Origin: JANNHP01 sp031404455
Lineage (GTDB): Bacteria; Planctomycetota; JAJSAM01; JAJVHW01
Length of the DNA: 50,728 bases
Direction of reading: 5' to 3'
Assembly (NCBI GenBank): GCA_031404455.1
Contig: JANNHP010000158.1
Location: 1 to 50,728 of the forward strand
Shown: one piece after another, positions 9,669-18,000 of the stretch
Position numbering within the stretch: position 1 is the stretch's first letter
Layout of the letters: every line of letters begins with the position of its first letter
Notes under the pieces: generated by a model
What the model saw: only the letters and a program-made list of their open reading frames with translations
What the model was told of the DNA's origin: nothing
The model's database searches: none
Position numbers and translations under genes: made by a program

Positions 9669-10700
9669 ATGGGGCGTGTCGCCGTCGACGCGATGGGCGG
9701 TGACCTGGCCCCCCGGGAGATCGTCCGGGGAGCCGTGGCCGCAGCCGAGGCGGATCCGTCGCTCGAGCAGATCCTCGTCGGCGTCGAGGACAAAATCCGC
9801 GCCGAGCTGCCGGGCGGCGTCCCGCCGCGCGGCGTCTCGATCGTCCACGCGGCCGACGTGCTCGAGATGCACGAGTCGCCCGTCGAGGCGCTCCGCAGGA
9901 AGACCGACACGTCGATCGTGCGGTGCATGAAGCTCGTCCTCGAGAAGCGCGCGGATGCCGTCGTGTCCGCCGGCAACACCGGCGGCGTCGTCGCCGCGGC
10001 CACGTTCCTGCTCCCCCGGCTCCCGAACTGCCGACGGGCGGGCATCGCGGTGCCCTTCCCGTCGAGAACCGGGCACTGCGTGCTGATGGACGTCGGCGCG
10101 AACATCCAGTGCAAGCCGGTCCACCTCGTCCAGTACGCGGTGATGGCGCGCGAGTACGCCCGCGAGATCTGCGGCATCGCCGACCCGCGCGTGGCGCTCC
10201 TCTCCGTCGGCGGCGAGGAGGGCAAGGGCAACCCGCTCGTCAAGGACGCGTTCGCGGGGCTGAAGGCGCTGAAGGGCATCAACTTCATCGGCAACGTCGA
10301 GGGCCAGCAGGTCTTCAGCGGCGACGCCGACGTCATCGTGTGCGAGGGCTTCGTCGGCAACGTCATCCTGAAGGCGTCCGAGGGGCTCGCGGAGGCGTTC
10401 CTCCACATCCTCTTGCAGGAGTTGGGCGAGAGCCTCGGCGCCCAGAACCCTGCGGTCAAGCAGGTCCTCGGTCACCTCGGGGCGCGCACCGACTACGCGC
10501 AGTACGGCGGCGCTCCGCTCATGGGCCACGAGGCGGCGGTCTTCATCTCGCACGGACGCAGTCACGCGACGGCGATGCGCAACGCCATCCGGTTCGCGGA
10601 CTCGTTCGTCGGCCACAGCGTGAACGCGCGCATCACCGAAGCGCTCGCGAAGATGACGGCCGACGAGGACGTGACCGCGGCGCTCGGCGGGGGCGCGTGA
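9669..10700 (+). CDS. plsX: Phosphate acyltransferase PlsX
   Basis: 343 residues. PlsX makes acyl-phosphate from acyl-ACP for the first step of phospholipid synthesis at the membrane. Family hallmarks are VAVDAMGGDLAPREIVRGA at the N-terminus, VSAGNTGGVVAAA near residue 100, LMDVGANIQCKP near 140, and SVGGEEGKGNPLVKDAF near 180. The gene begins 6 bases after rpmF and overlaps the fabD GTG by four bases (GTGA), consistent with translational coupling. Confidence 0.97.
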   Translation: MGRVAVDAMGGDLAPREIVRGAVAAAEADPSLEQILVGVEDKIRAELPGGVPPRGVSIVHAADVLEMHESPVEALRRKTDTSIVRCMKLVLEKRADAVVSAGNTGGVVAAATFLLPRLPNCRRAGIAVPFPSRTGHCVLMDVGANIQCKPVHLVQYAVMAREYAREICGIADPRVALLSVGGEEGKGNPLVKDAFAGLKALKGINFIGNVEGQQVFSGDADVIVCEGFVGNVILKASEGLAEAFLHILLQELGESLGAQNPAVKQVLGHLGARTDYAQYGGAPLMGHEAAVFISHGRSHATAMRNAIRFADSFVGHSVNARITEALAKMTADEDVTAALGGGA

Positions 10701-11623
10701 CGACGCTGCTGTGCCCCGGCCAGGGCGCGCAGCATCCGGGGATGGGACGCGAGCTCTGCGAGCGGTTCCCCGCGGCGCGGCGTCTCTTCGACCGCGCGAA
10801 CGAGGTCCTCGGGTTCGACCTCGCCGCGGCGGTCTTCCACGGCTCGGAGGAGGACGTCGGCCGGACCGACATCTGTCAGCCCGGCATCCTCACGACGACG
10901 CTCGCGATCGACGCCGTGCTCCGCGAGAGGCAGGGCGGCGAGCCCTTCGCGCTCGCGAGCGTCGCGGGACTCTCGCTCGGGGAGTACACCGCGCACGTGA
11001 TCGCCGGCACGCTCACGTTCGAGGATGCGGTGAGTCTCGTGCGCCGCCGCGGCCGCTACATGCAGGAGGCGTCGGATCGGACGCCGTCGGGCATGGCCGC
11101 CGTGATGGGCCTCGAACTCGACCGGATCGAGGAGATCTGCGCCGCGACGCGCGCCTCGGGCGGCGTGGTCGTCGTCGCGAACCTCAACGCGCCGGGGCAG
11201 GTCGTGGTCAGCGGCGAGAAGGCTGCGCTCGCGCGCTGTGGCGAGGCGCTCACCGCGGCCGGTGCGCGGCGCTTCATCCCGCTGAAGGTCGCGGGCGGCT
11301 TCCACTCGCCGGTGATGCAGCCCGCGGCGCAGCGTCTCGCCGCCGATCTCGCGGCGACGACGTTTCGCGACCCGCGCATCCCCGTCGTCTCCAACGTCAC
11401 CGCGGAGCCCGTGCGGACGGCGGGGGACGCGAGGGCCACGCTCTCGCGGCAGATCGTCGAGCCGGTCCTCTTCGAGAAGTCGCTGCGCGGCATCCTCGGC
11501 TCCGGCGAACGATCGTTCGTCGAGTACGGCCCCGGCAAGACGCTGTCCGCCTTCGTGAAGAAGATCGACCGCGACGCGACCGTCGCCACCTACGAGAACG
11601 CCGCCGAGATCGACGCGGCGTAG
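10697..11623 (+). CDS. fabD: Malonyl-CoA:ACP transacylase
   Basis: 308 residues. Loads malonyl groups onto ACP. CPGQGAQHPGMG at the N-terminus contains the oxyanion-loop Gln, and the nucleophile Ser93 sits in GLSLGEYTAH (GxSxG). The catalytic His is in GGFHSPVM near residue 200. The GTG start overlaps the plsX stop as GTGA; the same frame extends far upstream only as a shadow of plsX. It is followed by fabG after 10 bases. Confidence 0.97.
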   Translation: MTTLLCPGQGAQHPGMGRELCERFPAARRLFDRANEVLGFDLAAAVFHGSEEDVGRTDICQPGILTTTLAIDAVLRERQGGEPFALASVAGLSLGEYTAHVIAGTLTFEDAVSLVRRRGRYMQEASDRTPSGMAAVMGLELDRIEEICAATRASGGVVVVANLNAPGQVVVSGEKAALARCGEALTAAGARRFIPLKVAGGFHSPVMQPAAQRLAADLAATTFRDPRIPVVSNVTAEPVRTAGDARATLSRQIVEPVLFEKSLRGILGSGERSFVEYGPGKTLSAFVKKIDRDATVATYENAAEIDAA

Positions 11624-11633
11624 GGAGATGGAG

Positions 11634-12383
11634 ATGAGCAACCGGGAGCTCGACGGCAAGGCCGTGTTCGTCACGGGAGCCTCGCGCGGCATCGGCCGCG
11701 CGATCTCCATCGAGTGCGCGCGCCTCGGTGCCGCGCTGGCGCTCTTCGACCTGAAGAAGGAGTCGATGGACGAGACCGCGGTCGCCTGCCGGGAGGCGGG
11801 CTCGGGAACGGTCACCCAGCACGCCTTGGACGTCTCGAATTCCGCGTCCGTCGCGACGGCCGTCGAGGAAGCGCTCGCGGCGCACGGCGGCTGCCACGGC
11901 CTCGTCAACAACGCCGGCATCACCAAGGACGGACTGCTCCTGCGCATGAGCGACGAAGACATCGACGCGGTGCTCGCCGTCAACCTGAAAGGCGCCTTCT
12001 ACATGGTCCGCGCGGTCGCCCGCGCCATGACGAAGGCGCGCGCGGGCTCGATCGTGAACCTCGCGAGCGTCGTCGGGATCATGGGCAACGCCGGGCAGGC
12101 GAACTACTCCGCGTCGAAGGCGGGCCTCATCGGGTTCACCAAGTCGGTGGCGAAGGAGTTCGGCGGACGCAACATCCGCTGCAACGCCGTGGCGCCGGGC
12201 TTCGTCGAGACCGCGATGACCGCGCAGCTCCCGCCCGCGGCGCGCGAGGCGATGCTGCGCAACGTGCCGCTCGGCCGTCCCGCGACGCCCGAGGACATCG
12301 CCCCCGTCGTCGCGTTCCTGCTCACGGCGAAGTCGTCGTACGTGACCGGGCAGGTGCTCGCGGTCGACGGCGGCATGACGTAG
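11634..12383 (+). CDS. fabG: 3-oxoacyl-ACP reductase
   Basis: 249-residue SDR. The NADPH-binding TGASRGIGRA lies at about residues 14-23 and NNAG at 92-95. The catalytic Ser145, Tyr158 and Lys162 are in NLASVVG and YSASK. The end TGQVLAVDGGMT is the FabG terminus. Two ATGs are available (11628 and 11634): the second is preferred because GGGAG (11623-11627) lies six bases before it, whereas it abuts the first directly. It reduces beta-ketoacyl-ACP in the same pathway as its neighbours. Confidence 0.96.
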   Translation: MSNRELDGKAVFVTGASRGIGRAISIECARLGAALALFDLKKESMDETAVACREAGSGTVTQHALDVSNSASVATAVEEALAAHGGCHGLVNNAGITKDGLLLRMSDEDIDAVLAVNLKGAFYMVRAVARAMTKARAGSIVNLASVVGIMGNAGQANYSASKAGLIGFTKSVAKEFGGRNIRCNAVAPGFVETAMTAQLPPAAREAMLRNVPLGRPATPEDIAPVVAFLLTAKSSYVTGQVLAVDGGMT

Positions 12384-12421
12384 AGACGCCGCGGGCCGCC
12401 TGCCTGCGGATAAATGGACCC

Positions 12422-12438
12422 TCGGGGCGGAACCCCGA
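12422..12438 (+). other. Short hairpin between fabG and acpP
   Basis: TCGGGG and CCCCGA form a 6-bp stem with loop CGGAA in the 139-base fabG-acpP gap. This gap is the longest in the fab cluster and probably contains the separate acpP promoter or a processing site, as acpP is usually expressed far above its neighbours. No clear -35/-10 pair was identified. Confidence 0.3.
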
Positions 12439-12522
12439 TAGAAACCCGTCGCGCTGAAGGCGCGTCGCGGCACCGGACGGATGGGCAGTCGGGGCCGCGC
12501 CGCTTACCCAGGAGAGGACCTC

Positions 12523-12768
12523 GTGGCGACCGACAAGAGCAGCATCCGCGACAAGGTGATCGACATCGTCTGCGAGCAGATGGGTGCCTCGCGCGACAAG
12601 ATCACCAACGAGACGTCGTTCATCAACGACCTCGGCGCCGACAGCCTCGACACGGTGGAGCTGGTGATGGAGTTCGAGGACGAGTTCGACCTGAACATCC
12701 CCGACGAGGACGCGGAGAAGATCCAGACGGTCGGCGACGCCATCGCCTACATCGAGTCCCACACCTAA
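12523..12768 (+). CDS. acpP: Acyl carrier protein
   Basis: 81 residues, strongly acidic. The phosphopantetheine attachment site is Ser41 in the canonical GADSLDTVELVM. Helices before and after match bacterial AcpP (DKVIDIVCEQ, DEDAEKIQTVGDAIAYIE). The start is GTG at 12523, with AGGAGAGG five bases upstream, giving VATDKSSIRDKV; an ATG 42 bases earlier would add an arginine- and glycine-rich leader not seen in ACPs. Confidence 0.96.
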   Translation: MATDKSSIRDKVIDIVCEQMGASRDKITNETSFINDLGADSLDTVELVMEFEDEFDLNIPDEDAEKIQTVGDAIAYIESHT

Positions 12769-12809
12769 GCGTCCTTCGGGGCGCGGTCCTGCCGTCCCCG
12801 GGGGAAAGC

Positions 12810-14045
12810 ATGGCGCGTCGCGTCGTCGTCACCGGAATCGGGGCCGTCACGGCCCTCGGCCTCTCCGCTCGGGAGACCTGGCGCCGCCTCCTGGCCGGTG
12901 AATCGGGCACGGGTCCGATCACGCACTTCGACGCCGCCGCGATGGCGTGCCGGATCGCGGCCGAGGTCAAGGGCTTCGACCCGGCGACCGTGATCCCGGA
13001 GCACGAGGTCAGGAAGTTCGACCCGTTCACGCAGTTCGGCATGGCGGCCGGCCACGAGGCCATGCACGACGCGGGACTCGCCGCGGGCGGCTTCGACCCG
13101 GACCGCATGGGCTGCGTGTTCGGCGTCGGGATCGGCGGCCTGACGGACATCGAGGCGACGAAGGAACTGCTGATGGAGCGCGGGCCGCGCCGCGTCAGTC
13201 CGTTCTTCATCCCGAAGATCATGATGAACGCCGTGGCGGGTCAGCTCTCGATGCGCTGGGGCCTGCGCGGGCCGAACTTCGTGACGGCGTCCGCGTGCGC
13301 GTCCTCGAACCACGCCATGGGGCTCGCGTTCCGCGCAGTGAAGCACGGCGACGCCGACGTGATGCTCTCGGGAGGCACCGAGGCCACGATCACGCCGCTC
13401 GGGATCGCGGGCTTCTGCGCGCTGCGCGCCATGTCCACGCGCAACGACGCGCCCACTGAGGCGAGCCGCCCGTTCGACAAAGGCCGCGACGGCTTCGTCA
13501 TGGGGGAAGGTTCCGGTGCCCTCGTCCTCGAGGAGTACGAGCACGCGAAGAAGCGCGGCGCTCGCGTGTACGCGGAGTTCAAGGGCTTCGGCATGACGGC
13601 CGACGCGCACCACATCACCTCGCCGGCGCCGGAGGGCGCGGGCGCGTCGCGCGCGATGAAGCTCGCGCTCGACGAGGCGAAGGTCGCTCCCGAGGACGTC
13701 CAGTACGTCAACGCGCACGGGACCTCGACCGAGATCAACGACATGCTCGAGACGCAGGCGGTGAAGACCGTGTTCGGCGCGCACGCGCGGAAGCTCGCGA
13801 TCTCCTCGACCAAGTCGATGACGGGCCACCTGCTCGGCGGCGCGGGCGCGGTCGAGGCCGTCGTGACGACGCTCTCCATCGCCGAGGGCAAGGTCCACCC
13901 GACGATCAACCAGACGGAGCCAGATCCGGAGTGCGACCTCGACTACGTTCCGAACGTGGCGCGCGACCTCGTCGTGAAGAACGCGATCTCGAACTCGCTG
14001 GGCTTCGGCGGACACAACGCCGTCGTGCTCCTCGGGCGGGTCTGA
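12810..14045 (+). CDS. fabF: 3-oxoacyl-ACP synthase II
   Basis: 411 residues, standard KAS II length. The active-site triad is complete: Cys163 in TASACASSNHAMG, His303 in NAHGTSTEIND and His340 in KSMTGHLLGGAGAVEA. It condenses malonyl-ACP with the growing acyl chain. The start at 12810 (MARRVVVTGIGAVTALG) is the normal KAS start, with GGGGGAA upstream. The sequence before it in frame is a shadow of fabG/acpP. The next gene starts one base after its stop. Confidence 0.97.
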   Translation: MARRVVVTGIGAVTALGLSARETWRRLLAGESGTGPITHFDAAAMACRIAAEVKGFDPATVIPEHEVRKFDPFTQFGMAAGHEAMHDAGLAAGGFDPDRMGCVFGVGIGGLTDIEATKELLMERGPRRVSPFFIPKIMMNAVAGQLSMRWGLRGPNFVTASACASSNHAMGLAFRAVKHGDADVMLSGGTEATITPLGIAGFCALRAMSTRNDAPTEASRPFDKGRDGFVMGEGSGALVLEEYEHAKKRGARVYAEFKGFGMTADAHHITSPAPEGAGASRAMKLALDEAKVAPEDVQYVNAHGTSTEINDMLETQAVKTVFGAHARKLAISSTKSMTGHLLGGAGAVEAVVTTLSIAEGKVHPTINQTEPDPECDLDYVPNVARDLVVKNAISNSLGFGGHNAVVLLGRV

Positions 14046-14046
14046 C

Positions 14047-15423
14047 GTGGCGGCCGCGGAGCTCTCGGCCATCGGGCTGACGGAAGCTGACCGGGCGCTG
14101 GTCGCGCGTTTCGAATCCGCGGGCCAGGGACACGTCTTCCGTTTCCTGCGGCAGCTCTCGCATCCCGAGACGCGCGCGCTCTTAGCGCAGGCCGGGACGA
14201 TCGACCTCGGACGCATCGCGCGGATCGCGCAGGGCGACGACGTGTCGGGAGAGATCGGAGCGATCGAGCCGCCCGGATCGGAACTGGTCCGGCGCGACGA
14301 GGTGCCGGCGCTCCGTCGCGACGCCGAGGCGCGAGGCCTCGAGGAACTGCGCGCGGGGCGCGTCGCCGTCGTCGTCGCGGCGGGCGGACAGGGCACGCGG
14401 ATGGGAAGCACCGCGCCGAAGGGTCTCTGGCCGGTGGGGCCGGCGTCGGGCAAGACGCTCTTCCACTGGCACGCGGAGAAGGTGCTGCACTGGGCGAGGC
14501 GCATCGGCCGGCCGATCCCGTTCTTCGTGATGGTGAGCGAGGCGACGCAGCGGGCCACCGAGGAATCCTTCCGCTGGCACGGCCACTTCGGTCTCGACCC
14601 GACCTGGGTGAGGACGCCCTGTCAGAGCTCGCTCCCGGCTCTCGACGACACGGGCCGGATGCTCCTCGAAACGACCTCGCGCATCGCCATGGCCCCGAAC
14701 GGCCACGGCGGACTCTTCCGGACGCTCGGGGACGCGAAGCTCCTCGACCTCCTCGCGGACCACGGTGTGCGCTCGCTCTCCTACGTGCAGGTGGACAATC
14801 CGCTGATCCGGCCGGTCGATCCGGTCTTCGTCGGGCTGCACACGATCCGGCGGAGCCAGTTCTCGAGCAAGAGCGTCGCGAAGCGCGACGCCGCGGAGAA
14901 GGTCGGCGTCTTCGGCCGCGTCGGAGGACGTCCGGCGATCGTCGAGTACACGGAGCTGACGGACGATCTCGCGCGGGCCACGGGCCCGGACGGATCGCTG
15001 CTCTTCGGTCAGGCGAACATCGCCGCGCACTGCATCGACGTGGCCTTCGCGCGGCAGATCGCGTCGCAGGGACTGCCGGTGCACCGCGCGCTGAAGAAGG
15101 TTCCGCACGTCGACGCGGACGGCCGCGCGGTCTCGCCCGCGGCGCCGAACGCGACGAAGTTCGAGAGCTTCCTCTTCGACGCGATCCCGCTCGCCGAGCG
15201 CACGCTCGTGCTCGAGACGTCGCGCGCCGAGGAGTTCTCGCCGATCAAGTCGAACGAGGGCGCCGACTCGCCGGACTCCGCGCGCACGGACCTGATCGCG
15301 CTTTTCCGCGGATGGCACGCGCGGGCGGGGCTCCCCGTGCCCGAGGGCGCGGTCGAGGTCGATCCGTCGAAGGCGCCGGACGAGGCCGCGTTCCGGCGCC
15401 TCCACGGGCTTCCGGCCGCGTGA
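14047..15423 (+). CDS. UDP-sugar pyrophosphorylase, eukaryote-type (UDPGP/UAP family)
   Basis: 458 residues. Probably makes UDP-GlcNAc (or another UDP-sugar) from UTP and a sugar-1-phosphate. The signature loop is GGQGTRMG at residues 113-120 with a downstream Lys in PKGLWPV. Also visible are SYVQVDNPL, the family block SVAKRDAAEKVGVFG, NATKFESFLFDAIP and EFSPIKSNEGADSPDSAR. These match eukaryotic UAP1/AGX enzymes rather than the GlmU type of most bacteria. The GTG start is one base after fabF and its stop overlaps ddl, so it is expressed with lipid and peptidoglycan precursor genes, which fits an envelope role. The exact sugar is inferred. Confidence 0.88.
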   Translation: MAAAELSAIGLTEADRALVARFESAGQGHVFRFLRQLSHPETRALLAQAGTIDLGRIARIAQGDDVSGEIGAIEPPGSELVRRDEVPALRRDAEARGLEELRAGRVAVVVAAGGQGTRMGSTAPKGLWPVGPASGKTLFHWHAEKVLHWARRIGRPIPFFVMVSEATQRATEESFRWHGHFGLDPTWVRTPCQSSLPALDDTGRMLLETTSRIAMAPNGHGGLFRTLGDAKLLDLLADHGVRSLSYVQVDNPLIRPVDPVFVGLHTIRRSQFSSKSVAKRDAAEKVGVFGRVGGRPAIVEYTELTDDLARATGPDGSLLFGQANIAAHCIDVAFARQIASQGLPVHRALKKVPHVDADGRAVSPAAPNATKFESFLFDAIPLAERTLVLETSRAEEFSPIKSNEGADSPDSARTDLIALFRGWHARAGLPVPEGAVEVDPSKAPDEAAFRRLHGLPAA

Positions 15424-16466
15424 CCGCGCCGCTGCGCGTCGTCGTCCTCTCGGGCGGGCCGTCGCGCGAGCACGGAATCTCGGTGAAGAGCGGGGCCGCG
15501 GTCGCGAAGGCGCTCGGCGAACTCGGGCACCTCGTGCTCCCCGTGACCATCGGGCAGGACGGCCGCTGGTCGCTGCCGGCGCCCGGGGAGAAGGCGCTCC
15601 CGGGAGGTGGGGGACTCGCGCGGGCGCCCGCCGCTGCACTCGCCGAACTCTCGGCCGGGGGCTCGGCGGAGGAGATCGACGTCGTCTTCGTCGCGTTGCA
15701 CGGCGCCTTCGGCGAGGACGGCACCGTGCAGGGCTTCCTCGAGACGGCGGGGATTCCGTACACGGGCTCGGGCGTCGCGGCGAGCGCTCTCGCGATGGAC
15801 AAGGAGCGGACGAAAGAGATCCTCTCGCACCACGGCATCGCGACGGCGCCGTGGGCGTCGGTGGATCGCGCCGCGTGGAGCGACGACCGCGCCCGCGCCG
15901 TCGCGCGGATCGAGTCCGTGGCCGGCTACCCTGCGATCGTGAAGATGCCGCGCGAGGGCTCGAGCTTCGGAGTCACGCCGGTCGCGGACCGGGCGGGACT
16001 CGAGCGCGCCGTCGACGAGGCCGTCCGCGGTCCCGACGGGCGCGCGCTCGTCGAGCGGCGGCTCGTGGGCACCGAGGTGACGTGCCCCGTCCTCGGCAAT
16101 CGCGGTGGTCCGCTCCGGACGCTGCCGCTCGTCGAGATCGTCCCGAAGGGCCGCGACTTCTTCGACTTCGAGGCGAAGTACGAGGGCCAGAGCGCCGAGA
16201 TCTGCCCGGCGCGCGTGAGCGAGACGATCGCTCAGCGCGTGCGCGACGCGGCCGTCACGGCGCACCGGGTGCTCGGGTGCGACGGCGTCTCGCGCAGCGA
16301 CTTCATCGTCGACGCCGAGGGGTGTGCGTGGTTCCTCGAGACGAACACCGTCCCCGGCATGACCGAGCAGTCGCTCTGCCCGCTCTCCGCGCGCACGGCC
16401 GGCATCGAGTTCCCGCGGTTCTGCGAGATGCTGGCGGAACTCGCGGTCGCGCGCTCGGTCACTTGA
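15420..16466 (+). CDS. ddl: D-alanine--D-alanine ligase
   Basis: 348-residue ATP-grasp enzyme making D-Ala-D-Ala for peptidoglycan. VVLSGGPSREHGISVKSG is the N-terminal Ddl signature with the substrate-binding Glu. VFVALHGAFGEDGTVQGFLE, YTGSGVAASALAMDK, the KMPREGSSFGV lysine loop and FLETNTVPGMTEQSLCP are all diagnostic. Its GTG start overlaps the preceding stop (GTGA), and its 3' end overlaps the convergent GspF-type gene by 8 bases. A Ddl argues that this organism makes peptidoglycan. Confidence 0.95.
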   Translation: MTAPLRVVVLSGGPSREHGISVKSGAAVAKALGELGHLVLPVTIGQDGRWSLPAPGEKALPGGGGLARAPAAALAELSAGGSAEEIDVVFVALHGAFGEDGTVQGFLETAGIPYTGSGVAASALAMDKERTKEILSHHGIATAPWASVDRAAWSDDRARAVARIESVAGYPAIVKMPREGSSFGVTPVADRAGLERAVDEAVRGPDGRALVERRLVGTEVTCPVLGNRGGPLRTLPLVEIVPKGRDFFDFEAKYEGQSAEICPARVSETIAQRVRDAAVTAHRVLGCDGVSRSDFIVDAEGCAWFLETNTVPGMTEQSLCPLSARTAGIEFPRFCEMLAELAVARSVT

Positions 16467-17487
16467 ACATCTTGTCGATCTCGGCGTACCGTCCTGCGTA
16501 GAAGCTGAAGGCGTAGGCGGCGACGACGACTCCCATGATCGCGACGAGCACGCCGGGCAGCACCGACGCCATCCGCTTCACGACGACGTCGAATCGCTCG
16601 TCCTCGAGATCCGCGACGCGCAGCGCAGCGGCCTCCAGCTCGCCCGACTGCTCGCCGGCGACGAGCAGGCCGAGGTCGTCGGAGGGAATCGTCGTGATCT
16701 GTTCCAGGGCGACGGGCAGCGGCGCGCCCCGTGCGAGCGCGTGGATCGCCACGGCAGCGTCGGCGCGGAGCAGCGCGTTCCCGGAAGCCTCGGCCGCCAC
16801 GCGCAGCGACTCGTCATACGGCACGCCGCCGCCGTGCAGCGCTGCGAGCGCCCGTGCGAAGCGGGCGAGCGCCCCTGCGCGGACCACCCGGCCGACGATC
16901 GGGATCCGCTGGATCAGGCGCGCATACGCGGCCCGGTCGGCGTTCGCCGCGTGGAGGCTCGCCAGAACGAAGACCGCGCCCCAGAACCCGATCAGCGACG
17001 GCACCAGCGTGAGGACGAAGCTCCCGCCGCCGAACATCCGGACGACGCTGCACATCAGGATGAAGCAGTGGACGAGGAGCAGCGGGTACGCGATCGCCTG
17101 GAGGAGGCGGTTCCTGACGCCCCGCGCGCGTTCGAGCTGGGCCGCCGCGCCGCGGAACGCGACGTCGAGACGTCCCGTGCGCTCGCCGGTCGAGATCAGC
17201 GCCGCCTCGATCCTGGTGAAGCTGTCCGGGTTCGCCCGCATGGTCTCGGAGAGCGAGACGTCGCGTTCGAGGCCCGCCGCCAGGAGCTCGACCGTCCGGC
17301 GTTTCAGGCCGCGGTGGCGCTCGGCTGTCGCACGCAGCGCCTGCCGGAGGCCGATCCCTGCACCGAGCGTCGGGGCGAGCTCCTCGTAGATCTCGATCCG
17401 CGCGCCCGGTGACGGCCCGCGCAGCGTGCGACGCCAGAACGTGCGCACGCGCCGGATCGCGCCGCCGTCGTCGGTCGTCTCGCTCAT
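16459..17487 (-). CDS. Type II secretion / type IV pilus inner-membrane platform protein (GspF/PilC family)
   Basis: 342 residues with two T2SSF domains (about 25-150 and 190-325). Each has the pattern LAPTLGAGIGLRQALR... and LAALHGGGVPYDESLRVAAEASG..., with conserved glutamate-glycine turns (STGERTGRLD, VAGEQSGELE). Three hydrophobic segments lie near residues 135-185 and at the C-terminus (VLVAIMGVVVAAYAFSF). The domain order and TM layout match GspF/PilC platform proteins that recruit the assembly ATPase. No other secretion gene is adjacent, so it is an orphan here and could serve T2SS or a pseudopilus encoded elsewhere. Confidence 0.85.
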   Translation of the reverse strand: MSETTDDGGAIRRVRTFWRRTLRGPSPGARIEIYEELAPTLGAGIGLRQALRATAERHRGLKRRTVELLAAGLERDVSLSETMRANPDSFTRIEAALISTGERTGRLDVAFRGAAAQLERARGVRNRLLQAIAYPLLLVHCFILMCSVVRMFGGGSFVLTLVPSLIGFWGAVFVLASLHAANADRAAYARLIQRIPIVGRVVRAGALARFARALAALHGGGVPYDESLRVAAEASGNALLRADAAVAIHALARGAPLPVALEQITTIPSDDLGLLVAGEQSGELEAAALRVADLEDERFDVVVKRMASVLPGVLVAIMGVVVAAYAFSFYAGRYAEIDKMFK

Positions 17488-17529
17488 CTGACTCCCAGGT
17501 TACAGCCTCCGCCGGGCGATGACCGCCCC

Positions 17530-17575
17530 GGGCCCGTCAGGCGCTCTCCCGGGGGCCCGCCAGGCGCTCTCTCGG
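17530..17575. repeat. Tandem duplication of a 23-base unit
   Basis: Two adjacent copies of a 23-base unit (17530-17552 and 17553-17575), sharing the core CAGGCGCTCTC and flanking GGGCCCG, with two mismatches. It lies in the 135-base gap between the divergent GspF-type gene and the small protein gene at 17623. It may be a slippage product or a pair of regulator sites. Confidence 0.45.
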
Positions 17576-17622
17576 GCGCCCGTGGCGGCGATCTCGGGCT
17601 CCTGATACCTTCGACGCCCGAC

Positions 17623-18000
17623 ATGGAGCCCGACAGCCCCGTCGATCCGCCCGCAGACGCCGTCCCCGACCCGAGGGATCGTCGCAAGGGCGGCCGCCGC
17701 ACCGGCGCGGACCGGCGGGCGGGCACGGTGCCGCCGGCCGGCGTCGAGCGTCGCGCGGGCGACCGTCGCGGCAGCGACCGCAGATCCGAACCGGCCGTCC
17801 CCGACAAGTACCGCGCCGGGGCGCGGCACATGAACGAGTACCCCCTCCTCGCCGACGAGCTGGAGTTCATCAACGCGATCAACGCCTACAAGCACCGCCA
17901 CGCGCGCCCGTTCCCGACTTGGAGCGAGGTGCTGCACGTTCTGAAGGCGCTCGGCTATCGCAGGGCGGGAGCGGGGGAGAGCCCCCCGGCTCCGAAGTGA
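17623..18000 (+). CDS. Small protein with disordered Arg/Asp-rich N-terminus and conserved C-terminal helix
   Basis: 125 residues, no assigned function. Residues 1-65 are low complexity, rich in Asp-Arg and Gly-Arg dipeptides (DRRKGGRRTGADRRAG), and look disordered. Residues 69-114 form a compact, aromatic-rich helical part (HMNEYPLLADELEFINAIN, RPFPTWSEVLHVLKALGYRR) that resembles a short conserved module I associate with planctomycete hypothetical proteins. The basic tail could bind nucleic acid or membrane phosphates; that is inference. Its stop overlaps the GTG of the following DHH phosphoesterase, so the two are coupled. Confidence 0.7.
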   Translation: MEPDSPVDPPADAVPDPRDRRKGGRRTGADRRAGTVPPAGVERRAGDRRGSDRRSEPAVPDKYRAGARHMNEYPLLADELEFINAINAYKHRHARPFPTWSEVLHVLKALGYRRAGAGESPPAPK

